Source of the DNA: Massilia sp. Bi118
GTDB lineage: Bacteria > Pseudomonadota > Gammaproteobacteria > Burkholderiales > Burkholderiaceae_D
NCBI RefSeq assembly: GCF_918697865.1
Contig: NZ_CAKKMV010000002.1
Coordinates: forward strand, 62,001-126,000
DNA: 64,000 nt
Direction: 5' to 3'
The notes beneath the pieces were generated by a model. The model ran no database searches, was not told where the DNA came from, and saw only the letters and a program-made list of their open reading frames with translations. A program made the translations under genes and the position numbers. This document shows, one piece after another, positions 40,039 to 47,883 of this stretch. Position 1 is the stretch's first letter; every line of letters starts with the position of its first letter.

Positions 40039-42261
40039 TCATTGCGATAATTTTCCTGTCGCGCGCTTGAATGCGTGCTCGGCAAAGCCCGCGCGCATCC
40101 AGGGCATGGCGCCGCTGGCGAGCCAGCGCGCGATCGTCTCGCGCGGCACCGCTTTCGAGAACAGATAGCCCTGGCCGTAGTCGCAGCCGGCCTGCTTGAG
40201 CAGGGCCAGCTGTTCCGGCGTTTCGATGCCTTCGGCGATGACCCGCATGCCGAGCTTGTGGGCCATCGTGATGATGGTCTCGCACAAGGCGTAGTCGGTG
40301 GTGCCGGCTTCCAGGTGCATCACGAAGGCGCGGTCGATCTTGAGGAACTGGAAGCTGAATTTCTTCAGGTAGGACAGGGACGAGTAGCCGGTGCCGAAAT
40401 CGTCCAGCGACAGGTCCATGCCGTTCTCGGCCACCTGGCGCAGCTGCTGGATGACGAAGGGGTTGTTATCGAGCAGCATGCCCTCGGTGACTTCGATGAC
40501 CAGGGTGTGCTCGGGCAGCGCGGCGCGCCTGGCCAGCTGAAAGCAGCGCTCGCAGGCCTCGCGCCCGGACAGCAGCTGGACCGGCGAGACGTTGATCCCG
40601 ACCTGCAGGCAGGCCCCATGCTCCCGTTTCCAGGCGACGGCGTCGCGCACCGCCGTCTCGAAGACCTGTTCGCCCAATTCCACGATCATGCCGGTCTCTT
40701 CGCACAGGGGAATGAATTCGGCGGGGCCGATCATGCCACGCTGCGGATGGGTCCAGCGCACCAGCGATTCGGCCTTCTTCAGGGCGCCGGTCGCGAGATC
40801 GACGATGGGCTGGTAATGGACTTCGAGCTTGCGTTCCCTCATCGCGCCGCGCAAGTCCCTGATCAGCCGGCGGCGCGCCTGCGCCCTTTCCTGCATCGCG
40901 TGCGAGAAGTAGGCATAGCGGTTGCGTCCCTGCTGCTTGGCCACGTACATGGCCTGGTCGGCGTGCTTGACCAGGCTTTCCATGTCGGCGGCGTCCTTCG
41001 GGTAATGCGTGATGCCGATGCTGGCCGATAAGTGCAGGGCTTCGTCGGCGATCACGAAGGGGCGGGCCATGGCCTGGATGATGGCCTGGGCGGTGCGGTC
41101 GACGGCGAAGGCTTCTTCCGTTTGTTCCGGCCTGGCGGTCAGCAGCACGGTGAACTCGTCGCCGCCGAGGCGGCCCACGGTATCGCCGTCGCGTGTGCAG
41201 TCGAGCAGGCGCTGGGCGGCTTCCTTCAGGATCTCGTCGCCGGACGAGTGGCCCAAGGTTTCGTTGACGTCCTTGAAGCGGTCGAGGTCGATCACCAGCA
41301 GGGTGAAGCTGCCGGCCTCGCCGCCGCCGCGGATGGCCTCGGCCACGCGTTCCATGAACATCTGGCGGTTCGGCAAGCCGGTCAGGTCGTCATAATTTCC
41401 CTGGCGCCAGGCAAGCTCCTCCGCGCGCCTGGAGTCGCTGATGTCCGTGCCGATCTCGATAAAGTTGCGCACCTGCCCGTCCGGGCCGTAGGCGGCGCTG
41501 ATGCTCCGGAATTCGGCCAGCACCTGGCCGTCCTTGTGGCGGCTCCATAGTTCGCCCTGCCAGTGCCCGCAGCCGCGCAGCCGCGCCCACAGGGCATCGT
41601 CGAAATCGGCTTCGTCCAGCCCGGCGTTGTAGACCCGCGGCGCCTTGCCGGCAATCTCCTCCAGCGTGTAGCCGCGCATGGCGGTGAAGGCGGGGTTGAT
41701 GGCCTCGACGCGGCCGTCCGCATCGAGCACGGCAATCGCCTCATGGCTGTTCTCGAATACCAGCGAGCCGAGTTCCAGCTGGTGGCGGTTGCGTACATGT
41801 TCGGTAATGTCGTGCACGACGCCCATCAGCAGGCGGCAGCCGCCGTCGGCGTCGATCACCGGCGAGACGGTCACGTCCCCGGTCCTGGTGCCGGTCGGGT
41901 AGGCCGACACCTCCTGCCAGCGCACCACATTGCCGGTAGCGATCGCTTCCCGGTATTTCGACTTCACCAGCGCCAGCGAATCGGGCGGAATGATCTCGTC
42001 GACTTCCTTGCCGACCACGGCGCTGACCGGCAGGCCGGTGGCGAGGGTGAAGCGCTCGTTGACCGCGGAAAAGCGGTAGCGGTCGCCGTCGAGCACCTCC
42101 AGGAAGAAGATGACGTCGGCAACGTGTTCGAACAGATAGGTGAGGTAATGCAGGGGAACCGGCGGCGCATCCGCGGCCAGGTAGCGCGCGACCTGGCTCG
42201 GGGGCTGGTTCTGCTGCTGCGGTTGCTGCTCAACCGGTGGCGTGCCTGTCGGCTTGGCCAT
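40039..42261 (-). CDS. PAS-GGDEF-EAL cyclic-di-GMP signalling protein
   Basis: A 740-residue cytoplasmic protein with two PAS domains (about residues 30-150 and 155-280), a diguanylate cyclase domain with intact LGGDEF and an upstream RxxD (RDGD) inhibitory-site motif, and a C-terminal phosphodiesterase domain. The EAL signature reads ESL (AESLVRW) but keeps the metal-binding Glu; DDFGTGYSSL, LKIDRAF and EGIETPEQ are intact. Both making and breaking c-di-GMP are possible; net activity cannot be read. No membrane segment, so it probably senses a cytoplasmic cue. Start ATG 42261 has AGGGAGAG upstream; in-frame ATG 42276 is an alternative. Confidence 0.94.
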   Translation of the reverse strand: MAKPTGTPPVEQQPQQQNQPPSQVARYLAADAPPVPLHYLTYLFEHVADVIFFLEVLDGDRYRFSAVNERFTLATGLPVSAVVGKEVDEIIPPDSLALVKSKYREAIATGNVVRWQEVSAYPTGTRTGDVTVSPVIDADGGCRLLMGVVHDITEHVRNRHQLELGSLVFENSHEAIAVLDADGRVEAINPAFTAMRGYTLEEIAGKAPRVYNAGLDEADFDDALWARLRGCGHWQGELWSRHKDGQVLAEFRSISAAYGPDGQVRNFIEIGTDISDSRRAEELAWRQGNYDDLTGLPNRQMFMERVAEAIRGGGEAGSFTLLVIDLDRFKDVNETLGHSSGDEILKEAAQRLLDCTRDGDTVGRLGGDEFTVLLTARPEQTEEAFAVDRTAQAIIQAMARPFVIADEALHLSASIGITHYPKDAADMESLVKHADQAMYVAKQQGRNRYAYFSHAMQERAQARRRLIRDLRGAMRERKLEVHYQPIVDLATGALKKAESLVRWTHPQRGMIGPAEFIPLCEETGMIVELGEQVFETAVRDAVAWKREHGACLQVGINVSPVQLLSGREACERCFQLARRAALPEHTLVIEVTEGMLLDNNPFVIQQLRQVAENGMDLSLDDFGTGYSSLSYLKKFSFQFLKIDRAFVMHLEAGTTDYALCETIITMAHKLGMRVIAEGIETPEQLALLKQAGCDYGQGYLFSKAVPRETIARWLASGAMPWMRAGFAEHAFKRATGKLSQ

Positions 42262-42350
42262 CGCACTCTCCCTCATCTGCTTCGAGGAAGTGTAGCGCAC
42301 ATGCCGCGCGCCCCGCGCCGGGTTAGAACGGCGCGGGTTTCGAAAAGAAC

Positions 42351-42797
42351 TTACTCCTGGCGCAGCCAGACCTGCGAGCGGCCGAACATCGGCATGCCGA
42401 TGAAGCCGCGCACCTCGACCTTCTTGCCGCCGTCGCGCACCGTCAGCTTGCTCTTGTAGACCTTGCCGTTCTTCGGATCGAGGATCTCGCCGCCGGTGTA
42501 TTCGTCGCCGGTCTTCTTCAGGCCCGAGACGATGGTCATGCCGAGAATCGGCTGGTCCTTGCGCGCATCCGTGCACAGCTGGCACTTCGGGTTCTGGTCT
42601 TCGTCCGGGGCGCGGAACAGCTTCTCGATCTTGCCGGTCAGCTCGCCATGGTTCTCGGTGATGCGGATCAGCGCGGTCGGCTTGCCCGAGCTGTCGTCGA
42701 TGGTCTTCCACAGGCCGACCGGCGAACCGTCCTGCGCCCACGCGAGCGGGGAGGCGAGGACGGCGGCAATCAGAGTAGCGTTGATGAGGGTGCGCAT
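42351..42797 (-). CDS. DUF2147 family secreted protein
   Basis: A 148-residue exported protein. The signal peptide (MRTLINATLIAAVLASPLAWAQ) precedes the DUF2147 domain, which starts SPVGLWKTIDDSSGKPTALI and continues with CxxC (KCQLCTDARKDQP) and YTGGEILDPKNGKVYKS. The family is a beta-barrel-like periplasmic domain of unknown function, common in Proteobacteria. GGAGACCCC precedes the ATG at 42797. It lies 89 bp upstream of the GGDEF/EAL gene on the same strand. Confidence 0.9.
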   Translation of the reverse strand: MRTLINATLIAAVLASPLAWAQDGSPVGLWKTIDDSSGKPTALIRITENHGELTGKIEKLFRAPDEDQNPKCQLCTDARKDQPILGMTIVSGLKKTGDEYTGGEILDPKNGKVYKSKLTVRDGGKKVEVRGFIGMPMFGRSQVWLRQE

Positions 42798-42999
42798 GGG
42801 GTCTCCAGTATGGTTATCAGCAGTTGGAGTGTAGCAAACAGTACGGTCGTTCGGTAAACAGCCGGGGGGAAATTCTTGCAGATGACATTTGTCACCTGAA
42901 ACTGATGGCGGTCGCGCCTGTTGCGGCAGCCGGCGTTTCCCGATACTGGCGTCAATGGCAGATCGCCATCGACACCAACAACGACAAGGGAAAACAGAC

Positions 43000-44808
43000 A
43001 TGAAACCGACCATCCTCGCTTCGCTCTTCCTGGCCGCCGGCCTCGCTTCTGCCAGCGCCTTCGCCGGCACGACCCTGGTCCAGGACGTCCGCGTCTTCGA
43101 CGGCAAGAGCGCACACGAACACCGTTCCGTGCTGGTGCGCGACGGCCTGATCGCCGACAGCGACTATCGCGGCATGGCGCCGGAAGGCAGCCGCGTGGTC
43201 GATGGCAAGGGCCGGACCCTGCTGCCGGGCCTGATCGACGCCCACGTCCACACCTGGCAGCATTTCGAACTGCCGCTGGTGTTCGGCGTGACCACCCAGG
43301 TCGACATGTTCACCGGCGTCGAGGTCATGCAGCGCATCAGGCAACAGATGGCCAGCGGCCGCAATGGCGGCGAAGCCGACGTGTTCTCGGCCGGCACCCT
43401 GGTCACCGCGCCGGGCGGCCACGGCACCGAGTACCCGGTCAAGATCCCGACCCTGGAAAACGGCGGCGACGCCCAGGCCTTCGTCGACGCCCGCATCGCC
43501 GAGGGCTCGCACTTCATCAAGGTAGTGATGGAAGACGGCTTCGGCGAACATCACTTCCACAGCTTTGACCGCGCCACCGTCAAGGCCGTAATCGCGGCCG
43601 CCCACAAGCGCGGCAAGCTGGCCGTGGTCCACATCAGCAACCTGGAGAACGCCCGCGCCGCGCTGGAAGCCGGCGCCGACGGCCTGGCCCACCTGTTCGT
43701 CGCCGAAAAGCTCTCGCAGGAACAGGCGGACAGCCTGGCCAGGCTGGCGCAGGCGAAAGGCGCCTTCGTGGTGCCGACCTTCTCGGTCCTGGAAAGCATG
43801 GCCGGCGTGAAGCCGCGCGACCTGCTCGAGGATCCGCAGGTGACCGGCCTGCTCGACCGCGAGGAACGCGGCGCCCTGCAGACCGGCTATGGCCCGTCGC
43901 CGCGTCCCGCCATCCTGGCCGCGCCGAAGATGGTGACCGCCGCCATGCGCCGCGCCGGCGTGCCGCTGCTGGCAGGCACCGACGCCGGCAATGCCGGCAC
44001 CCAGTACGGCGCCAGCCTGCACCACGAAATGGCGGCGCTGGTCGACGCCGGCTTGAGCCCGCGCGAAGCCCTGGTGGCCGCCACCAGCGCCCCGGCCAAG
44101 GCCTTCCGCCTGGGCCAGCGCGGCCAGATCGCGAAGGGCTACAAGGCCGACCTGGTGCTGGTCGAAGGCAATCCGCTGCAGGACATCGCGGCCACGCGCC
44201 GCATCGTCGAGGTGTGGAAGGATGGCGAGAGCACGGCCGCGATCCGCGAAGCCCAGTTCAGGCACGTGGCGCAGGAGAGTTCGGCCAAGGGCGCGTCGCC
44301 GGCCGCGCTGCCGGCTGACGGCAGGATCTCGCTGCTCAAGGACGGCAAGCTGGCCAGCCCCTTCGGCACCGGCTGGATCCCGTCCTCGGACAAATTCGCC
44401 GGCGGCGTTTCGACCGTTAACCTGGGCACGCAATCGGCGAGCGAAGGCGGCGCGGCCATCGCCATCGACGCCAAGGTCAAACCCGGCTTCGCCTATCCCT
44501 GGGCCGGCGCGGCCTTCATGCCGGGCACGCAGCCGATGCAGGGCGCGGACCTGAGCGCCGCCAAACTGATCCGCTTCCGCGTGCGCGGCGACGGCCAGAA
44601 GTACACGGTGACCATGGCCTCGAGCGGCATGACGATCCCGCGCAGCGTGCTGTTCGACACCGGCGCCGAATGGAAGGAAGTGACGATTCCCTTCAGCGCC
44701 TTTGCCGGGGTCGATCCGGCGGCGGTGATCATGATAGGATTTAACGCAGGACCGCAACCCGGCGACTACCGTTTCGAGATCGCCGACGTCCGCCTGGTCG
44801 ACCGTTGA
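43000..44808 (+). CDS. Secreted amidohydrolase with C-terminal CIA30-like domain
   Basis: A 602-residue exported protein. The signal peptide (MKPTILASLFLAAGLASASA) is followed by an imidazolonepropionase-type amidohydrolase domain (~20-430) with metal motif LIDAHVHTW, later KLAVVHISN and LLAGTDAGNAG (active-site Asp). The final ~160 residues (about 440-602) resemble a CIA30/carbohydrate-binding beta-sandwich (GGVSTVNLG, LIRFRVRGDGQKY, EWKEVTIPFSAF), an unusual addition for amidohydrolases. Start: the frame extends 37 codons up, but AAGGGAAAAC and the signal peptide fix 43000. A sensor-kinase gene follows 33 bp downstream. Substrate unknown (N-acyl amino acids and dipeptides are usual for relatives). 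Confidence 0.9.
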   Translation: MKPTILASLFLAAGLASASAFAGTTLVQDVRVFDGKSAHEHRSVLVRDGLIADSDYRGMAPEGSRVVDGKGRTLLPGLIDAHVHTWQHFELPLVFGVTTQVDMFTGVEVMQRIRQQMASGRNGGEADVFSAGTLVTAPGGHGTEYPVKIPTLENGGDAQAFVDARIAEGSHFIKVVMEDGFGEHHFHSFDRATVKAVIAAAHKRGKLAVVHISNLENARAALEAGADGLAHLFVAEKLSQEQADSLARLAQAKGAFVVPTFSVLESMAGVKPRDLLEDPQVTGLLDREERGALQTGYGPSPRPAILAAPKMVTAAMRRAGVPLLAGTDAGNAGTQYGASLHHEMAALVDAGLSPREALVAATSAPAKAFRLGQRGQIAKGYKADLVLVEGNPLQDIAATRRIVEVWKDGESTAAIREAQFRHVAQESSAKGASPAALPADGRISLLKDGKLASPFGTGWIPSSDKFAGGVSTVNLGTQSASEGGAAIAIDAKVKPGFAYPWAGAAFMPGTQPMQGADLSAAKLIRFRVRGDGQKYTVTMASSGMTIPRSVLFDTGAEWKEVTIPFSAFAGVDPAAVIMIGFNAGPQPGDYRFEIADVRLVDR

Positions 44809-44841
44809 TCACGATAACGATAACCATAACGAAGACGAGCG

Positions 44842-45963
44842 ATGCAAGGATTCAAGCGCGTGCTGGCCGGGCCCTGGGTCCCGGCCGATCTGGGCAAGCT
44901 GCCCTACCTGTGGGCGATGTCCCTCGTGTTCCTGGTATTTAAATATTTCTACAGCCCGGTCACCGCGCTCGAATTGTTCATGCTGGGCCTGAGCGCGGTG
45001 CTGTTCCTGCCGCTCTACCTTTACAGCTTCTGGGCCGGCGGACGCCGCGCCGTCCTGTGCATCCTGGCGGCCTGCCTGTTCGGCATGCTGTGGGCCCCGC
45101 ACAATAATGGCGCCGGCACCTTCTTCATCTTCGCGGCCGGCATGTGCGGCCGACTGGCGCCGGGCCGTAACGCCCCGCGCATGCTGGCGGTGGTGCTGGC
45201 GCTGGCCACCGCCACCGCCTACCTGCTGACCGGGAATGCGCCCGCCTTCATGCTCGCGCCCTGGGCGGTCGGCCTGTCGGTGGGCGTGGCCTCGATCATG
45301 GAAAGCGGCCTGCGCGCCTCGCGCAGCCAGCTGCTGCGCAAGCAGGAAGAAGTCGAGCACATCGCCCGCATCGCCGAGCGCGAACGCATCTCGCGCGACC
45401 TGCACGACCTGCTCGGCCACTCGCTGTCGCTGATCGCATTGAAGGCGGAACTGGCGGGCAAGCTGGCGGGGCGCGACCTCGAAGCCTGCAAGCGCGAGAT
45501 CGCCGACGTCGAGACGACCGCGCGCCGCGCCCTGGCCGAGGTGAGGACCGCGGTGACCGGCTACCGCGACAGCGGCCTGCCGGGCGCCCTGGCCAGCGCC
45601 CGCGCCAGCCTGGCCGCCGGCGGCGTCGAACTGCGCGAGGACATCCAGCAGTTTGCGCTGGCGCCGGCGCCCGAACACGTCCTAGCCCTGGCGCTGCGCG
45701 AAGCGGTGACCAACGTGGTGCGCCACGCCGGCGCCACGCGCTGCACGATAGGTCTCGCATTGGAAGAGGGCAGCGCGGTGCTGCGCGTGCTGGACGACGG
45801 CGACCGCCTGCGCGCCGGCGACGAGGTCCGCGTCGGCAATGGACTGACGGGGATGCGCGAACGCGCGGCGATGGTCGGCGGCCAGCTTCTGGTGAGCGTG
45901 GACAAGGGCTTGCGCCTCGAACTGCGCCTGCCTGTCAAAGACATGGAAGGGGAAGCAGCATGA
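44842..45963 (+). CDS. DesK-type sensor histidine kinase
   Basis: A 373-residue membrane kinase. About five hydrophobic segments occupy residues ~20-150, then a HisKA_3 dimerisation helix with phospho-accepting H188 (SRDLHDLLGHSLSLIALKAE) and an HATPase domain with ALREAVTNVVRHAGAT (N box) and GNGLTGMRERAAMVGG (G box). There is no separate periplasmic sensor domain, so the membrane region is the likely sensor, as in DesK (lipid fluidity). The stop overlaps the regulator start by 4 bp. It probably co-transcribes with the amidohydrolase upstream. Confidence 0.95.
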   Translation: MQGFKRVLAGPWVPADLGKLPYLWAMSLVFLVFKYFYSPVTALELFMLGLSAVLFLPLYLYSFWAGGRRAVLCILAACLFGMLWAPHNNGAGTFFIFAAGMCGRLAPGRNAPRMLAVVLALATATAYLLTGNAPAFMLAPWAVGLSVGVASIMESGLRASRSQLLRKQEEVEHIARIAERERISRDLHDLLGHSLSLIALKAELAGKLAGRDLEACKREIADVETTARRALAEVRTAVTGYRDSGLPGALASARASLAAGGVELREDIQQFALAPAPEHVLALALREAVTNVVRHAGATRCTIGLALEEGSAVLRVLDDGDRLRAGDEVRVGNGLTGMRERAAMVGGQLLVSVDKGLRLELRLPVKDMEGEAA

Positions 45964-46577
45964 GTTCAGCTTTGATTCGCATCGTGATCGCCGAAGATCA
46001 GGCGCTCGTGCTGGGCGCACTGGCGGCGCTCCTGAAACTCGAGGACGACCTCGACGTGGTCGGCACCGCCGGCAACGGCAAGGATGCGCTGGCGCTGTGC
46101 CGTGAGCTGCGGCCCGACATCGTCCTTACCGACGTCGAAATGCCGCAGATGACCGGCCTCGAACTGGCGGCCCATCTGCAGGAACTCGGCCTGCCCGGCA
46201 AGGTGGTGATCGTGACGACCTTCGCGCGCAGCGGTTATCTTCGTCGCGCGCTGGAGGCCGGGGTGCGCGGCTACCTGCTGAAGGATGCGCCGGCCGAGAA
46301 CCTGGCGGCGGCGATCCGCGTCGTGCACGGCGGCGGCAGGGCGATCGCGCCCGAGCTGGCGCTGGAAAGCTGGAGCGCGGGCCAGGACCCGCTGTCCGAC
46401 CGCGAGCGCCAGGTGTTGCGCCTGGCCGGCGAGGGCAAGACCAGCGGCGAGATCGCCAAGCTGGTGCACTTGTCCGAGGGCACAGTGCGCAACTACCTGT
46501 CGGAGGCGATCAGCAAGCTGAATGCGGGAAATCGGATCGAGGCCTACCGGATGGCGCGCAACGCGGGCTGGCTCTGA
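45960..46577 (+). CDS. LuxR/NarL-family response regulator (DesR-like)
   Basis: A 205-residue partner of the kinase: receiver domain with acidic pocket IAEDQ and phospho-acceptor D58 (LTDVEMPQMTG), then a LuxR-type helix-turn-helix (LSDRERQVLRLAGEGKTSGE, then IAKLVHLSEGTVRNYLSEAI). It overlaps the kinase gene (ATGA), guaranteeing coupled expression. Targets are unknown; the adjacent amidohydrolase is an obvious candidate. Confidence 0.96.
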   Translation: MSSALIRIVIAEDQALVLGALAALLKLEDDLDVVGTAGNGKDALALCRELRPDIVLTDVEMPQMTGLELAAHLQELGLPGKVVIVTTFARSGYLRRALEAGVRGYLLKDAPAENLAAAIRVVHGGGRAIAPELALESWSAGQDPLSDRERQVLRLAGEGKTSGEIAKLVHLSEGTVRNYLSEAISKLNAGNRIEAYRMARNAGWL

Positions 46578-46653
46578 TCAATATGCCGCCGTGGCGCATC
46601 CCTATGCTGTGAGGGTGGACGGCCTTCGTCCCTCAACCGCACTGAGGATTACC

Positions 46654-47235
46654 ATGACGCAATCAAGCTGGATCCAACGCTGCATCGTCGCGCTCTGCTG
46701 CGCCTTCGGCATGGCCTGTGCCCCGGCTTTCGCACAGACCGTGACGCTCACCTTCGACAACATCGGCAACCTCGGACCCTACCCGGATTCGTGGACGGAA
46801 TCGGGCTTCAGCGTCACCTCGCTCGACCCATCGGGCGGGCATTTGCACTCCGGGGCGAACTCGCTGGTGCTGCACAGCCGCGAGGGCTCGCAACCCTACC
46901 GTTTCCAGCGCCTCGACGGCGAAAGCTTCGACTTCATCGCCTTCGATTATTTCGGCGGCGATTCGGTATTCGTCAGCGATACCGGCGCCACCTTCACCAT
47001 CCTCGGGGACCAGCCGCTGGCCACCTTCACCATGCCGGCGGCCTTCCAGGGCGTTACTTACATCGACTGGTTCATGCCCAATCCCGGCGACCTGAGTACG
47101 CCCGACCCGCAGTGGGGCGAGATCGATAACTTCGTGACGAACATCTCGCCGGCGCCGGAACCGGGGCAGGTGGCGATGCTGGGTCTCGGACTGGCCGGGC
47201 TGCTGCTGCACGGCCGCCGCTCGCGCCGGCGCTAG
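46654..47235 (+). CDS. PEP-CTERM sorting-signal protein
   Basis: A 193-residue exported protein. It has a signal peptide (IVALCCAFGMACAPAFAQ) and a C-terminal PEP-CTERM tail: APEPGQVAMLGLGLAGLLLH followed by RRSRRR. The middle is a beta-rich domain (GANSLVLHSREG, FDFIAFDYFGGDSVFV) with no enzymatic motif. Such proteins are processed by EpsH-type exosortases and linked to exopolysaccharide production; the exosortase is not in this window. The start is ATG 46654 (GAGGAT upstream). Its last 4 bp overlap the convergent gene. Confidence 0.88.
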   Translation: MTQSSWIQRCIVALCCAFGMACAPAFAQTVTLTFDNIGNLGPYPDSWTESGFSVTSLDPSGGHLHSGANSLVLHSREGSQPYRFQRLDGESFDFIAFDYFGGDSVFVSDTGATFTILGDQPLATFTMPAAFQGVTYIDWFMPNPGDLSTPDPQWGEIDNFVTNISPAPEPGQVAMLGLGLAGLLLHGRRSRRR

Positions 47236-47741
47236 CGGCCCGATAGGGTGAAGGGGGGCGGCGAGCGCACCGCCTCGATTTGCTTCGCGGTTTCGGCATC
47301 CAGCTGCTCGGCGCGGCGCTGCAAGCGTATTGCTACGCCGTTCACCGTGGTGCAGTTCAGGGCCGGCGCGGACGCGTCGTAGCGGCAGCTGAGGACCTGG
47401 CGCGCCGCTTGTGCTTCGTCTATCTTGCCTGGCCAATAGGGGAGCAGCGTCAGGAGGTCGCCGTCCAGCATCGCACGTACCGGAAAGCCGATGACTGGGC
47501 GCGGCAGTTGTTTGCCGTCGTCCCCGCCGCCATCCTTGCCATCCATGCGTTTCACCGGGCCCGAGCCGACAGCGAAGCCGTAGCCGTCCGCAGCGAGATG
47601 CAGGAAGGACTGCGCGGCGGTACCAGTGTCCAAAGACTCGGCCGTGCCCCAGACGCCGGTCAGGTAGGATGGCAGCGCGTCCGCCGCGTGAAGCGGCAGA
47701 TGCCAGGCAATGGCCAGCACCAGCGGAATGACAGCTTTCAT
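47232..47741 (-). CDS. Hypothetical secreted protein
   Basis: A 169-residue protein with a signal peptide (MKAVIPLVLAIAWHLPLHAAD) and a probably beta-rich mature domain beginning LPSYLTGVWGTAESL, a pattern seen in small lipocalin-like or DUF-type periplasmic proteins. I do not recognise the family. Only one cysteine pair is visible in the mature part (VLSCRYD and LNCTTV), able to form a disulfide. The frame extends upstream, but the signal peptide and GGAC fix the ATG at 47741. It is convergent with the PEP-CTERM gene by 4 bp. Confidence 0.75.
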   Translation of the reverse strand: MKAVIPLVLAIAWHLPLHAADALPSYLTGVWGTAESLDTGTAAQSFLHLAADGYGFAVGSGPVKRMDGKDGGGDDGKQLPRPVIGFPVRAMLDGDLLTLLPYWPGKIDEAQAARQVLSCRYDASAPALNCTTVNGVAIRLQRRAEQLDAETAKQIEAVRSPPPFTLSGR

Positions 47742-47828
47742 GCGAAGTCCTCGATCGACGGGGTGCGTCCGAGGATAGCAGGGCGCCGCCGTGAAAAATG
47801 CGCGCATTCTCACGAGCTCGCGAAGACG

Positions 47829-47869
47829 AAAAAAAACCGCGCCGGGCAAACCCAAACGCGGCTTTTTTA
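47829..47869 (-). terminator. Probable terminator after valS
   Basis: CCGCG (47837-47841) faces CGCGG (47857-47861), with an A-run on the left and a T-run on the right. The loop is long and the stem short, so efficiency is uncertain. Confidence 0.55.
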
Positions 47870-47883
47870 CAAACGGCAAAAAA

